Under the pieces are notes generated by a model that was not told the origin of the DNA, searched no databases, and was given only the letters and a program-made list of their open reading frames with translations. Both the position numbers and the translations under genes were made by a program. From Streptomyces sp. AC512_CC834 (GTDB taxonomy: Bacteria > Actinomycetota > Actinomycetes > Streptomycetales > Streptomycetaceae), in the NCBI RefSeq assembly GCF_019049325.1, contig NZ_JAGMUO010000097.1, positions 62,001-126,000 of the forward strand: DNA of 64,000 bases, given 5' to 3'. Of the stretch, positions 57,366 to 64,000 are shown in pieces (the first letter of the stretch is position 1; every line of letters starts with the position of its first letter).

Positions 57366-58664
57366 ATGTCCATGGCCGACGTCTCCGTCGTCGTTCTCGT
57401 CGCCCTCTTCGCGGCGACCCTCCTCCCGAGGTTCAACCTGGGACTTGCGGCACTGCCCGCCGCGTTCCTGGTCGGCTTCGCCGCCGACCGCACCGCCGAC
57501 GAGGTCACGGCGTTCTTCCCGTCCGACTTCTTCGTCCTGATCGTCGGGATCACGGCCCTGTTCGCCGTCGCCCAGCTCAACGGCACACTCGACTGGCTGC
57601 TCGACGGCATGCTCCGCCTGGTGGGCGGACGCGTACTGCTGGTCGCCCTGATCCCGTTCCTCACCGGCGCCGTGCTGACGGCGATCGGCACGCTCCCGGC
57701 CGCCGCCACCGCCATCGTCGCGCCCATCGCGCTCGGGCTCGCCGCGCGCTACGGGATCGCCCCGCTCGTCGCGGCCCTGCTCGGCATCACCGGCATCATC
57801 AGCGGGCTGCTGTCACCGCTGGCCGTCTACGGCACGAGCGCACGCCAACTCGGCGACAAGCTGGGGATCGGCCTGCCCGACTCCGCCCCGGTCAGCTTCT
57901 TCTTCGGTGGGCTGGTGGCCGGCCTGGCCGTCGCGACCGGCTGTCTCCTCGTCGGGCTGCGCACCGGCGCCGTACCGCGGGGCCGCGTCGCACCCACGAT
58001 CGCCGGATCCGGTGCGGACCCGGTGGCGACGGGACCGGGGTCGGGGTCGGGGGCGGCGACCACCGAACGCGTGGTGTCGTCGAGAGCCGTCCGCGTCCTC
58101 ACGCTCACGTGTCTGTCGGCCGTGGTGGTGCTCTCGGTCGGCTTCGACGCGAACATCGGTTACCTGGGACTCACCGCGGCAGTGGTCCAGCAGCTCGCCT
58201 TCCGGCTGGAGCCGAGTGACATCGTCGCCCGGATCCCCTGGAACATCGTGCTGCTCATCGGAGGGCTGCTCACCTACGTCGGCCTCATGCAGGACATGGG
58301 CGCCTTCACGCGGATCAGCGACCTGCTGCGGGTCGAGGGATCACCGATGCTGAGCCTGCTGGTCATCTGCTACATCGCGGGCATCACGTCGTTCGCGGCG
58401 AGTTCCATCGCGGTCTTCGCGACCACAATGCCGCTGGTTCCCGCCGTGGTCGCCGAGGGCGCCTCACCGGTCGGCGCCGTGCTCGCGGTCGCGCTGGCGT
58501 CGATCCTGGTCGACATCAACCCGCTGGGCATCACCGGTGGTCTGATCCTCGGCGCTGCGCGGCCCGACGACCGCCCGAGGCTCTTTCGCCACCTACTGGC
58601 CTACGGAGCCGTGTCGGTGGTCGTCGGTCCCGCGCTGGCCTGTGTCGCCTTCGGCTGGTGGTGA
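57366..58664 (+). CDS. SLC13/MatC-like dicarboxylate permease
   Basis: 432 residues, about 11-12 membrane helices. The N-terminal half (NLGLAALPAAFLVGFAADRT then DEVTAFFPSDFFVLIVGITA and LNGTLDWLLDGMLRLVGG) resembles the MatC malonate-carrier N domain. Repeated segments (ALIPFLTGAVLTAIGTLPAA and TSFAASSIAVFATTMPLVPA) fit SLC13-type carriers. A hydrophilic loop with Gly/Ser/Pro separates the halves (about 205-240). It follows the CoA-transferase by 15 bp. Substrate inferred as a small dicarboxylate. Its last 72 bp overlap the convergent aldolase gene. Confidence 0.85.
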   Translation: MSMADVSVVVLVALFAATLLPRFNLGLAALPAAFLVGFAADRTADEVTAFFPSDFFVLIVGITALFAVAQLNGTLDWLLDGMLRLVGGRVLLVALIPFLTGAVLTAIGTLPAAATAIVAPIALGLAARYGIAPLVAALLGITGIISGLLSPLAVYGTSARQLGDKLGIGLPDSAPVSFFFGGLVAGLAVATGCLLVGLRTGAVPRGRVAPTIAGSGADPVATGPGSGSGAATTERVVSSRAVRVLTLTCLSAVVVLSVGFDANIGYLGLTAAVVQQLAFRLEPSDIVARIPWNIVLLIGGLLTYVGLMQDMGAFTRISDLLRVEGSPMLSLLVICYIAGITSFAASSIAVFATTMPLVPAVVAEGASPVGAVLAVALASILVDINPLGITGGLILGAARPDDRPRLFRHLLAYGAVSVVVGPALACVAFGWW

Positions 58665-59510
58665 CGCGGCGAGGCGGGTCAGCAGATCCCGTACGGTGTC
58701 GGCCACCGATGCGCGCGCCGCTCCCAGGTAGGTGCGGGGGTCGACCTGGACGGGCTCCTCGGACAGGACGGCGCGGACCGTGCGGGTGAAGGCGATGTTG
58801 AGCGCCGTGCCGAAGTTGATCTTCACCATGCCGACCCGGACCGCGGCGCCCAGTTCCTCGTCGGGGACACCCGAGGATCCGTGCAGCACCAGCGGGACCG
58901 GTACGGTGCGGCGCAGCCGTGCGATGAGCGCGTGGTCCAGGGCGGCGGTGCGCCGCGTCATGGCGTGGCTGCTTCCGACGGCTACGGCGAGCGCGTCGAC
59001 GCCGGTGCGGTTGACGAAGTCGAGGGCCTCGGCGGGGTCGGTGCGTACGCCGTCGGCGTGGGCACTCGCGGGGGCGTCGGGTTTGCCGCCGACGTAGCCG
59101 AGTTCGGCCTCCAGCCACAGGCCCGCACCGTGGGCCCAGGCGGCCGCGGCAGCCGTCGCGGTGACGTTCTCGGCGTGCGGCAGTGCGCCCGCGTCGAACA
59201 TCGCCGAGGAGAACCCGGTGTCGGCGGCCTGTTGTACCAGGCGCAGATCGGTGGCGTGGTCCAGGTGCAGGGAGAGGCCGACGCCGCTCGCCTCGGCGAC
59301 GGCTCCACTCGCCGCGGCCAGTGGAGCGATGCGGCCGCCGTGGTAGCGCACCGCGTTCTCGCTGATCTGGAGGATCGCCGGGAACCCGGCCTCCTCGGCG
59401 CCGCGGGCGATGGCTTCGGCGTGCTCCAGGGTGATGACGTTGAAGGCCGCGACGCACCCCCGGGCGGCGGCGGCCCGGGCGACCAGATCTGCTGTGGGGA
59501 CCAGTGGCAT
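58593..59510 (-). CDS. Class II fructose/tagatose-bisphosphate aldolase (KbaY/GatY-like)
   Basis: 305 residues. Zinc aldolase features: GCVAAFNVITLEHAEAIARG then LSLHLDHATDLRLVQQAADT (catalytic Asp and first His), WLEAELGYVGGKPDA, VGSSHAMT, VLHGSSGVPDEELGAAVRVG and VKINFGTALNIAFTR. The KbaY/GatY-type length and the presence of a KbaZ-like gene in the same operon support cleavage of tagatose 1,6-bisphosphate. The final 24 residues (SPPAEGDTGQRGTDDHRHGS) are an unusual hydrophilic tail coded antisense to the MatC-like gene. Last gene of the operon. Confidence 0.88.
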   Translation of the reverse strand: MPLVPTADLVARAAAARGCVAAFNVITLEHAEAIARGAEEAGFPAILQISENAVRYHGGRIAPLAAASGAVAEASGVGLSLHLDHATDLRLVQQAADTGFSSAMFDAGALPHAENVTATAAAAAWAHGAGLWLEAELGYVGGKPDAPASAHADGVRTDPAEALDFVNRTGVDALAVAVGSSHAMTRRTAALDHALIARLRRTVPVPLVLHGSSGVPDEELGAAVRVGMVKINFGTALNIAFTRTVRAVLSEEPVQVDPRTYLGAARASVADTVRDLLTRLAASPPAEGDTGQRGTDDHRHGSVGQ

Positions 59511-59529
59511 GGGTTCGGCGTTCCTCTTG

Positions 59530-59559
59530 GTGCGAGTGCGGGTGCGGGTGCGAGTGCGG
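59530..59559. repeat. Five 6-bp tandem repeats in the aldolase leader
   Basis: GTGCGA, GTGCGG, GTGCGG, GTGCGA, GTGCGG in tandem, 20 bp upstream of the aldolase start and just before its GAGGAA ribosome binding site. Length changes here would alter leader spacing. Confidence 0.8.
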
Positions 59560-59579
59560 AGGTCGGGGCCGGTCGGCCG

Positions 59580-60506
59580 TCAGGGGGTCGCGTCGACGGA
59601 GGCGCCCGGGGCCACGGTGTCCTCGTCGCGCTTCTCGTCGCTGTAGACCATGAGCGTGGAGCCGCCGAGGGCGAGCACGATGCCGATCGTCCCCCACACG
59701 GTGGGCAGAGTCTGGTAGATCGCCAGGGAGAGCACGATCGTCAGGACGGGCGCCAGCGCGTTGGTGATGGGCGCCACGACGCTTGCCTTGCCCCGGCTGA
59801 GTGCCATGACGAGGAACAGCGCGCCCACGGCGTTCAGCACCTGGGTGCCGGCCGTGATCACGGGTGCCTGCCAGGGAGCCGACGGCAGGCCGCCCATCAT
59901 CAGGAAGGCGACCGGGACCAGGGCCAGACCGCTGATCGTCATCCAACTGAAGGTCGTCGCGTCGTTGACGCCGGCGAGTGCCGCCTTGCGCATGAAGAAC
60001 GCCTGGGCGCCCCAGGCCACGCAGATCAGCACGGCGAGCGCCATCCAGGATCCGGTGTCGACGTCGCCGCCGGCTCCCGCGGGGATGCTGAGCAGCACGA
60101 TGGCGGCCAGCGCCGCGATCACGCCGGCGACGGCGAGTCTCGAGATCCGCTCCCGCAGCAGCGCGACCGCCATGAGCACGGTGATGACCGGGGAGAGCGA
60201 GACGACGGGGAAGATCAGGTAAGCGGGGCCGTCGGCCAGTGCCTGGAAGAGGAGGAGCTGGCCGCCGGCTCCGGTGAGGCCGGCCAGCAGGCCGTACAGG
60301 GCTGCGACCGGCCGGCGGTCGAACCGCTCCCGGCGCAGCGCGAAGGCCGCGGGGACGAGCATGGTGAAGGCCCAGATGATGTAGATCATCTCGTCCGGAT
60401 AGCCGTACCGCTCGACGGGCTGGCTCGAGGTCGCTCCCCAGACACCCCAGAAGAGCACCAGCAGGCCTGCGTAGACTATCCAGCTTCTGTTGTTACGGAC
60501 GGTCAT
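59580..60506 (-). CDS. EamA/DMT-family transporter
   Basis: 308 residues, about ten helices in two EamA halves: SWIVYAGLLVLFWGVWGATS at the start, GLTGAGGQLLLFQALADGPA then YLIFPVVSLSPVITVLMAVA with LLRERISRLAVAGVI, and the second half ALAVLICVAWGAQAFFMRKA with ALAPVLTIVLSLAIYQTLPT. These carriers move metabolites, often sugars or amino acids. It overlaps the kinase gene by 14 bp and is the only transporter in the visible part of the operon, so it is a candidate importer of the amino sugar. Confidence 0.88.
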   Translation of the reverse strand: MTVRNNRSWIVYAGLLVLFWGVWGATSSQPVERYGYPDEMIYIIWAFTMLVPAAFALRRERFDRRPVAALYGLLAGLTGAGGQLLLFQALADGPAYLIFPVVSLSPVITVLMAVALLRERISRLAVAGVIAALAAIVLLSIPAGAGGDVDTGSWMALAVLICVAWGAQAFFMRKAALAGVNDATTFSWMTISGLALVPVAFLMMGGLPSAPWQAPVITAGTQVLNAVGALFLVMALSRGKASVVAPITNALAPVLTIVLSLAIYQTLPTVWGTIGIVLALGGSTLMVYSDEKRDEDTVAPGASVDATP

Positions 60507-61506
60507 GGCGGTTCTCCGTAAGGACGGTTCCGGCGCCTGGGCGCAGGGTGGACAGTGCCGGGGCGCTCAGCGGGGCGCCGGCCAGTTTCGCGGCGTAGAG
60601 CGCGGCCCCGACCACCGGCTCGAAGAGCGGCAGACGCAGGTCGTACGCGGCCCCGCGGCGGCGCAGTTCTTCGGTGAACGCCCGCCGTACGGTGGTGGAC
60701 TCGAAGACGCCGCCGGAGTAGGACACGGGGACGGTCGCGTCCGGGCCGAAGCCGAGGCGGCGGCGTGCGGTGTCGACCAGTTGGGCCAGTTCCCGGCCCG
60801 CGTCCGTGAGGATGGCGGTGGCCTGCGGGTCGCCGAGTTCGGCGGCTTCGGAGACCCGGACGCTCAGTGCGGCGATGTCGGTGCGGTGGCCCTTGAGGCG
60901 GTTGAGGACGACGTCGATGATCTCGAGGTCCGTCGTCAGTCCCAGATGCCGGCGCAACACCTCGGCGAGTGGCCCTTCGGTGAGCCTGCCGTCGCTCATG
61001 CGCGTGAAGGCGTTCAGGGCGCGGGCGGCGATCCAGTAGGCGGATCCCTCGTCGCTGAACAGTTCGCTCCAGCCGCCGACGCGGACGCCGGTGCCGTCCC
61101 GTTCGCCGTACACCATGGACCCGGTACCGCTGATGACGTTGATGCCGTCGACGGCACCGAGTGAGCCGGCCCAGCCGCAGATCATGTCGTTGTCGCAGGC
61201 GTAGCGCCCGTTGCCCAGGATGCCGCGGGGCGCGGCGTCCAGGGCGGCCACGTCGCCGGGCGCCTCGCCGTAGCCGGGCAGGCCCAGGAAGGAGTGGTCG
61301 ATGTCCGCGGGGACGATGTGCGCCTGGTCGCACAGGGCGGCGATGCCCTTCTCCAGTACCCGGACGACGTGCTCGACTCCGCCGGTGCCGTTGTCGGCGA
61401 AGTAGTAGGCGCCGTCGCCCACTGTCCGGGCCAGCACCTCGCCGGTGTTGTCGATCAGGCAGAAGGCGGTCTTGGTGCCGCCCCCGTCCACACCCAGAAA
61501 CATCAT
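60493..61506 (-). CDS. BadF/BadG-type N-acetylhexosamine/hexosamine kinase
   Basis: 337 residues from ATG 61506 behind GGAGGAAC (the second ATG codon is equivalent). ATP-binding motif FLGVDGGGTKTAFCLIDNTG at the N terminus, DNDMICGWAGSLG catalytic-loop region, then VISGTGSMVYGERDGTGVRV and GGWSELFSDEGSAYWIAARA. This is the N-acetylglucosamine-kinase branch of the BadF/BadG/BcrA/BcrD ATPases, which also includes the AgaK kinase of N-acetylgalactosamine utilisation. Beside AgaS-like and tagatose-bisphosphate genes, phosphorylation of galactosamine or N-acetylgalactosamine is likely. Confidence 0.86.
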   Translation of the reverse strand: MMFLGVDGGGTKTAFCLIDNTGEVLARTVGDGAYYFADNGTGGVEHVVRVLEKGIAALCDQAHIVPADIDHSFLGLPGYGEAPGDVAALDAAPRGILGNGRYACDNDMICGWAGSLGAVDGINVISGTGSMVYGERDGTGVRVGGWSELFSDEGSAYWIAARALNAFTRMSDGRLTEGPLAEVLRRHLGLTTDLEIIDVVLNRLKGHRTDIAALSVRVSEAAELGDPQATAILTDAGRELAQLVDTARRRLGFGPDATVPVSYSGGVFESTTVRRAFTEELRRRGAAYDLRLPLFEPVVGAALYAAKLAGAPLSAPALSTLRPGAGTVLTENRHDRP

Positions 61507-61540
61507 TGTTCCTCCTCCGTCGTCTCGGTCGACGCCGCTG

Positions 61541-62713
61541 TCAGGCGCTGTCGCCGTGGTGCTGGGGAAGCGCGTGTACGGTCACGCCCTGTACCACGCG
61601 GTTGACCTCACCCGACGGGAACGGATTGTCGGGCCGGATGCCGTGGTCGACGGCGGAGCGCAGGGCGATGAGCTGGGCGCACACCACGGCCGGCAGCGCG
61701 AGAACCGCGTCGTCGGCGTCCTGGAGGCCGGGCACGAGCCAGGTTCCGTCCGACTCCGGCAGCCCGTCGGGTCGGCCCGCGACGGCGGCGACGCTGCCCT
61801 GCGGCAGTGCGGAGCGCAGTTCGGCGAGGATGTCCAGGTCGTAGGCGCGGGTGTACGGGTCGTTCGAGACGTAGAGCACTACGGCCGTGCGGTCGTTGAG
61901 CACGGCCTTGGGGCCGTGCCGGAATCCGAGTGCGGAGTCGGCCGCCGCGACGACGGCGCCGCCGGTCAGTTCGAGCAGCTTCAGCGCGGACTCCTCGGCC
62001 AGCCCCTTGAGCGCGCCGCTGCCGAGGAACACCAGGCGTTCGGGCTTACTCTCGAGGAGGGCGCCGATACGGTCGTCCAGGCCGCCGGTGGTGAGGTGTT
62101 CGGCGGCCTCGGCCACGGGGAGGACGTCCACCGGGCCGTCGGCGGCACCGAAGGCGAGCAGGGCCGCGAGCAGCATGCAGGTGAAACTGGACGTCATCGC
62201 GAAGCCCTGGTCGTTGGCGCCGTCCGGCATGAGCAGGACGTGGGAGGCGGCACGGCCGGAGTGTTCGCGGGCCAGTCGGCCCTTGCTGTTGCAGGTGATG
62301 ACCAGGTGGCTCACGCGGGTCAGGCAGCGGTCGGCGAACTCGGTCGCGGCGACGCTCTCCGGGCTGTCTCCGGAGCGGGCGAAGGAGACCAGCAGCGTGG
62401 GGACGTCCGCGTCGAGGCTGCCGTGGGGGTCGGCGACCATGTCGGTGGTGGCTATGGCGTCGACGCGACGGCCGGTGCGGCGGGCGAGTTCCCTGCGGGC
62501 GATCCGGCCGGCGAAGGCGGACGTCCCGGCCCCGGTGAGGATGATCCGCAGGTCCTGCCGGGCGAGAAGCGGTGCCAGGAAGGCGTCCAGCGCGTCCCGG
62601 TCCTCCTCCATGATCCGGCCGACCTCGCGCCACAGGCGGGGCTGTTGGCCGATCTCGGCGACCGTGTGGTCGGCGCCGCCGTCGTGGGACAGGGCGTTGA
62701 GGAAGGTGTTCAC
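61541..62713 (-). CDS. SIS-domain sugar isomerase/deaminase (AgaS-like)
   Basis: 390 residues from GTG 62713 (GTGA overlap with the upstream gene). Two SIS domains: RIILTGAGTSAFAGRIARRE with VPTLLVSFARSGDSPESVAA (first), and ERLVFLGSGALKGLAEESAL then LGFRHGPKAVLNDRTAVVLY (second). This matches AgaS, the galactosamine-6-phosphate deaminase/isomerase that yields tagatose 6-phosphate. Its role is to convert the product of the kinase. Confidence 0.88.
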   Translation of the reverse strand: MNTFLNALSHDGGADHTVAEIGQQPRLWREVGRIMEEDRDALDAFLAPLLARQDLRIILTGAGTSAFAGRIARRELARRTGRRVDAIATTDMVADPHGSLDADVPTLLVSFARSGDSPESVAATEFADRCLTRVSHLVITCNSKGRLAREHSGRAASHVLLMPDGANDQGFAMTSSFTCMLLAALLAFGAADGPVDVLPVAEAAEHLTTGGLDDRIGALLESKPERLVFLGSGALKGLAEESALKLLELTGGAVVAAADSALGFRHGPKAVLNDRTAVVLYVSNDPYTRAYDLDILAELRSALPQGSVAAVAGRPDGLPESDGTWLVPGLQDADDAVLALPAVVCAQLIALRSAVDHGIRPDNPFPSGEVNRVVQGVTVHALPQHHGDSA

Positions 62714-64000
62714 ACGTATTCCTTGTCAGAAGTGCGGCAGGCGCTGTCGTAGGCGCGCAGGACGTCGCGGATCCGGTCGGTGGTCAGGGCCTGCGGGTCT
62801 GCGGCGAGCCGGCCGTCGCGCACCCGTCGGTACTGGTCGGGGAGATGGGCGCTGAGGAGGGGAAGCGGGACTCCGGAGGCGGAGAGGTTCTCGAAGAGCC
62901 GGGTCACGGCCGCGTCGATCTCGGCGTCGGGCCAGTAGTAGCGCACACGGTCGCTGTAGCTGTAGGTCCGTGCGAGGCGCTCCTGTTCCTCCCCGCCCTC
63001 GTAGTAGCCCTGCCACCAGGAGGGTTGGGCACGCATCCGGCGGTCGACCACCTCCGGGAGCCGGGATCGCCGCGCGGCCGGTACCAGTTCGTCCTCGACG
63101 GCCGCCAGCGCGTACAGCGCCTCGCGCAGCGCGAAGGTCAGGCCGGGGCCGACTTTGAGCACGGCCCAGTGGTCCTCGACCAGGGCGGCCAGGGCCCCGG
63201 GGGTCTGGTAGTCCGTGGAGTGCGCCTCGAAGACCATGCCGGGCTCGGTGTCGAGTACGGCCCGCAGCTCCTCGGTCCGGTTGTGGCGGTAGCCGACCAC
63301 CTGGGCGTGGTCGAACTCGACGCCCGGCTGGACCACCAGGGCCATCACTCGGGGCCAGACGGCGCTCAGCCCGTGAGCGGCGAACGCCTCGTGGTGGCGC
63401 TTCAGCGTCAGCCGGGCCGCCGAGGCGGTGGTGGGACGGACGCCGTCGAGGGTCTCGTGGGCGCCGCCGGGCACCGGGACCTCGGTGCCGATGACATAGC
63501 GGATCCGGTGGGCGCCCTCGCCGGCCGCCGTCTCGGCGGCCCGCACCAGCCGGGCGGCCCGCTCGGCGACCACGTCGTCGTCCAATGTCTCGGGATCACC
63601 GGCGCACGAGAAGCTGCAGTCCAGGTGGATCTTGGTGAAGCCGGCCCGGACGTAGGCGGCCACCAGGTCCTCCGCCTCGGCCATGGCCTCGTGCGGGGGC
63701 CGCTCGCGCCACCGGTTGGGGCCGAGATGGTCGCCGCCGAGGATCACCCTGTCCAACGGGAGGCCGTGGCGTGCGGCGGTGTCGTGCACCAGCACCCGGA
63801 AGCCGTCCGGTCGCATACCGGTGTAACCACCGTACTGGTCCACCTGGTTGGAGGTCGCCTCCACCAGGAGCTGCCCTCCGGAGGCCAACGCCTGGAGGGC
63901 GGCCGCCTCGATCACCAGTGGATGAGCCGAGCAGACCGAAGTGATCCCCCGCGGTTCACCGTCCTTCTGGCGTCGCACCAGATCGTCCAAGGGGACACGC
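62710..64000 (-). CDS. KbaZ/GatZ/AgaZ-like tagatose-bisphosphate aldolase subunit (5' end beyond window)
   Basis: About 430 residues visible; the frame is open to the right edge and the true start is probably just outside. The N-terminal DDLVRRQKDGEPRGITSVCS then AHPLVIEAAALQALASGGQL with EATSNQVDQYGGYTGMRPDG and LGGDHLGPNRW is the KbaZ/GatZ signature (as in the E. coli start ...H-K-A-G...SVCSAHPLVIEAA). IHLDCSFSCAGDP follows. In E. coli these proteins stabilise the KbaY/GatY aldolase. In N-acetylgalactosamine pathways a related protein, AgaZ, has been proposed as a tagatose-6-phosphate kinase. It is translationally coupled to the SIS gene. Confidence 0.88.
   Translation of the reverse strand, partial: RVPLDDLVRRQKDGEPRGITSVCSAHPLVIEAAALQALASGGQLLVEATSNQVDQYGGYTGMRPDGFRVLVHDTAARHGLPLDRVILGGDHLGPNRWRERPPHEAMAEAEDLVAAYVRAGFTKIHLDCSFSCAGDPETLDDDVVAERAARLVRAAETAAGEGAHRIRYVIGTEVPVPGGAHETLDGVRPTTASAARLTLKRHHEAFAAHGLSAVWPRVMALVVQPGVEFDHAQVVGYRHNRTEELRAVLDTEPGMVFEAHSTDYQTPGALAALVEDHWAVLKVGPGLTFALREALYALAAVEDELVPAARRSRLPEVVDRRMRAQPSWWQGYYEGGEEQERLARTYSYSDRVRYYWPDAEIDAAVTRLFENLSASGVPLPLLSAHLPDQYRRVRDGRLAADPQALTTDRIRDVLRAYDSACRTSDKEYV

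Noticed and set aside
56897..58219. A 440-residue plus-strand frame spanning CoA-transferase and permease
   Set aside because: Out-of-frame shadow crossing a real stop/start boundary, dominated by Arg, Gly and Pro.
1..64000. CRISPR arrays, tRNA/rRNA genes, insertion sequences, integrases, prophage
   Set aside because: No regularly spaced identical repeats with unique spacers, no tRNA-like TTC-A/CCA structures noticed, and no transposase, recombinase or phage structural motifs in any coding frame. A tool-based tRNA and ncRNA scan was not possible.

Overview
The window is typical Streptomyces (or close relative) chromosome. It has very high GC with strong G/C bias at codon third positions, many GTG starts, dense ATGA/GTGA start-stop overlaps, an IdeR/DmdR-type iron box, a WhiJ-like XRE/DUF397 pair, DUF574 and SCO7613-type proteins, and an alkylresorcinol-type type III PKS set. 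I see about 60 protein genes. I see no rRNA, tRNA, CRISPR array, insertion sequence, integrase or phage gene. The mix of sugar, peptide, iron and secondary-metabolite genes suits an accessory or arm-proximal catabolic region rather than a housekeeping core.

Layout. 1-6.5 kb: the end of a LamG-domain protein converges on a YtfQRT/YjfF-like sugar ABC operon preceded by its LacI regulator; three related operator-like sites lie in its promoters. 6.6-11.3 kb: a TetR/hydrolase divergent pair, a carboxyethylornithine-synthase-like dehydrogenase, a membrane fatty-acid desaturase and a DUF4190 protein. 11.4-17.8 kb: a ricin-lectin remnant, then a siderophore uptake and export operon behind an iron box, with an AraC regulator upstream. 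17.9-23.0 kb: a histidine ammonia-lyase homologue lacking the Ala-Ser-Gly triad, a small membrane protein and a pntAB transhydrogenase. 23.1-27.2 kb: a peroxide-defence block (CatR-like Fur repressor, catalase, ankyrin protein) and a formaldehyde-dehydrogenase-like enzyme. 27.2-32.0 kb: a quinone oxidoreductase and a phenolic-lipid cluster (UbiA, type III PKS, ICMT-type methyltransferase, FAD monooxygenase).

32.0-44.6 kb is a patchwork of regulators and small enzymes: GNAT, AraC, DHFR-like, DUF488, STAS, IclR, DUF574, DUF397/XRE, an RsbW-like ATPase, an MmyB-like regulator with an SDR, an M24-fold protein lacking metal ligands, and a large SCO7613-type membrane protein. 44.7-55.1 kb is a coherent but unassigned catabolic locus. 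A dipeptide-type ABC importer and a ROK kinase lie on one strand. A ROK repressor, an M81 metallopeptidase and a CutC protein lie divergently. 55.1-58.7 kb: LysR, a class III CoA-transferase and a MatC-like dicarboxylate permease. 58.6-64.0 kb: an amino-sugar/tagatose-phosphate operon (KbaZ/AgaZ-like, AgaS-like SIS protein, BadF-type kinase, EamA transporter, KbaY-like aldolase) that runs off the right edge.

Most operons pair a one-component repressor with a transporter and two or three enzymes, so the region reads as a set of inducible nutrient-scavenging modules. Several short tandem repeats (6, 8, 16, 18 and 24 bp units) sit in promoters, leaders or linkers. Functions are read from sequence motifs and remembered family features; no database search was run.
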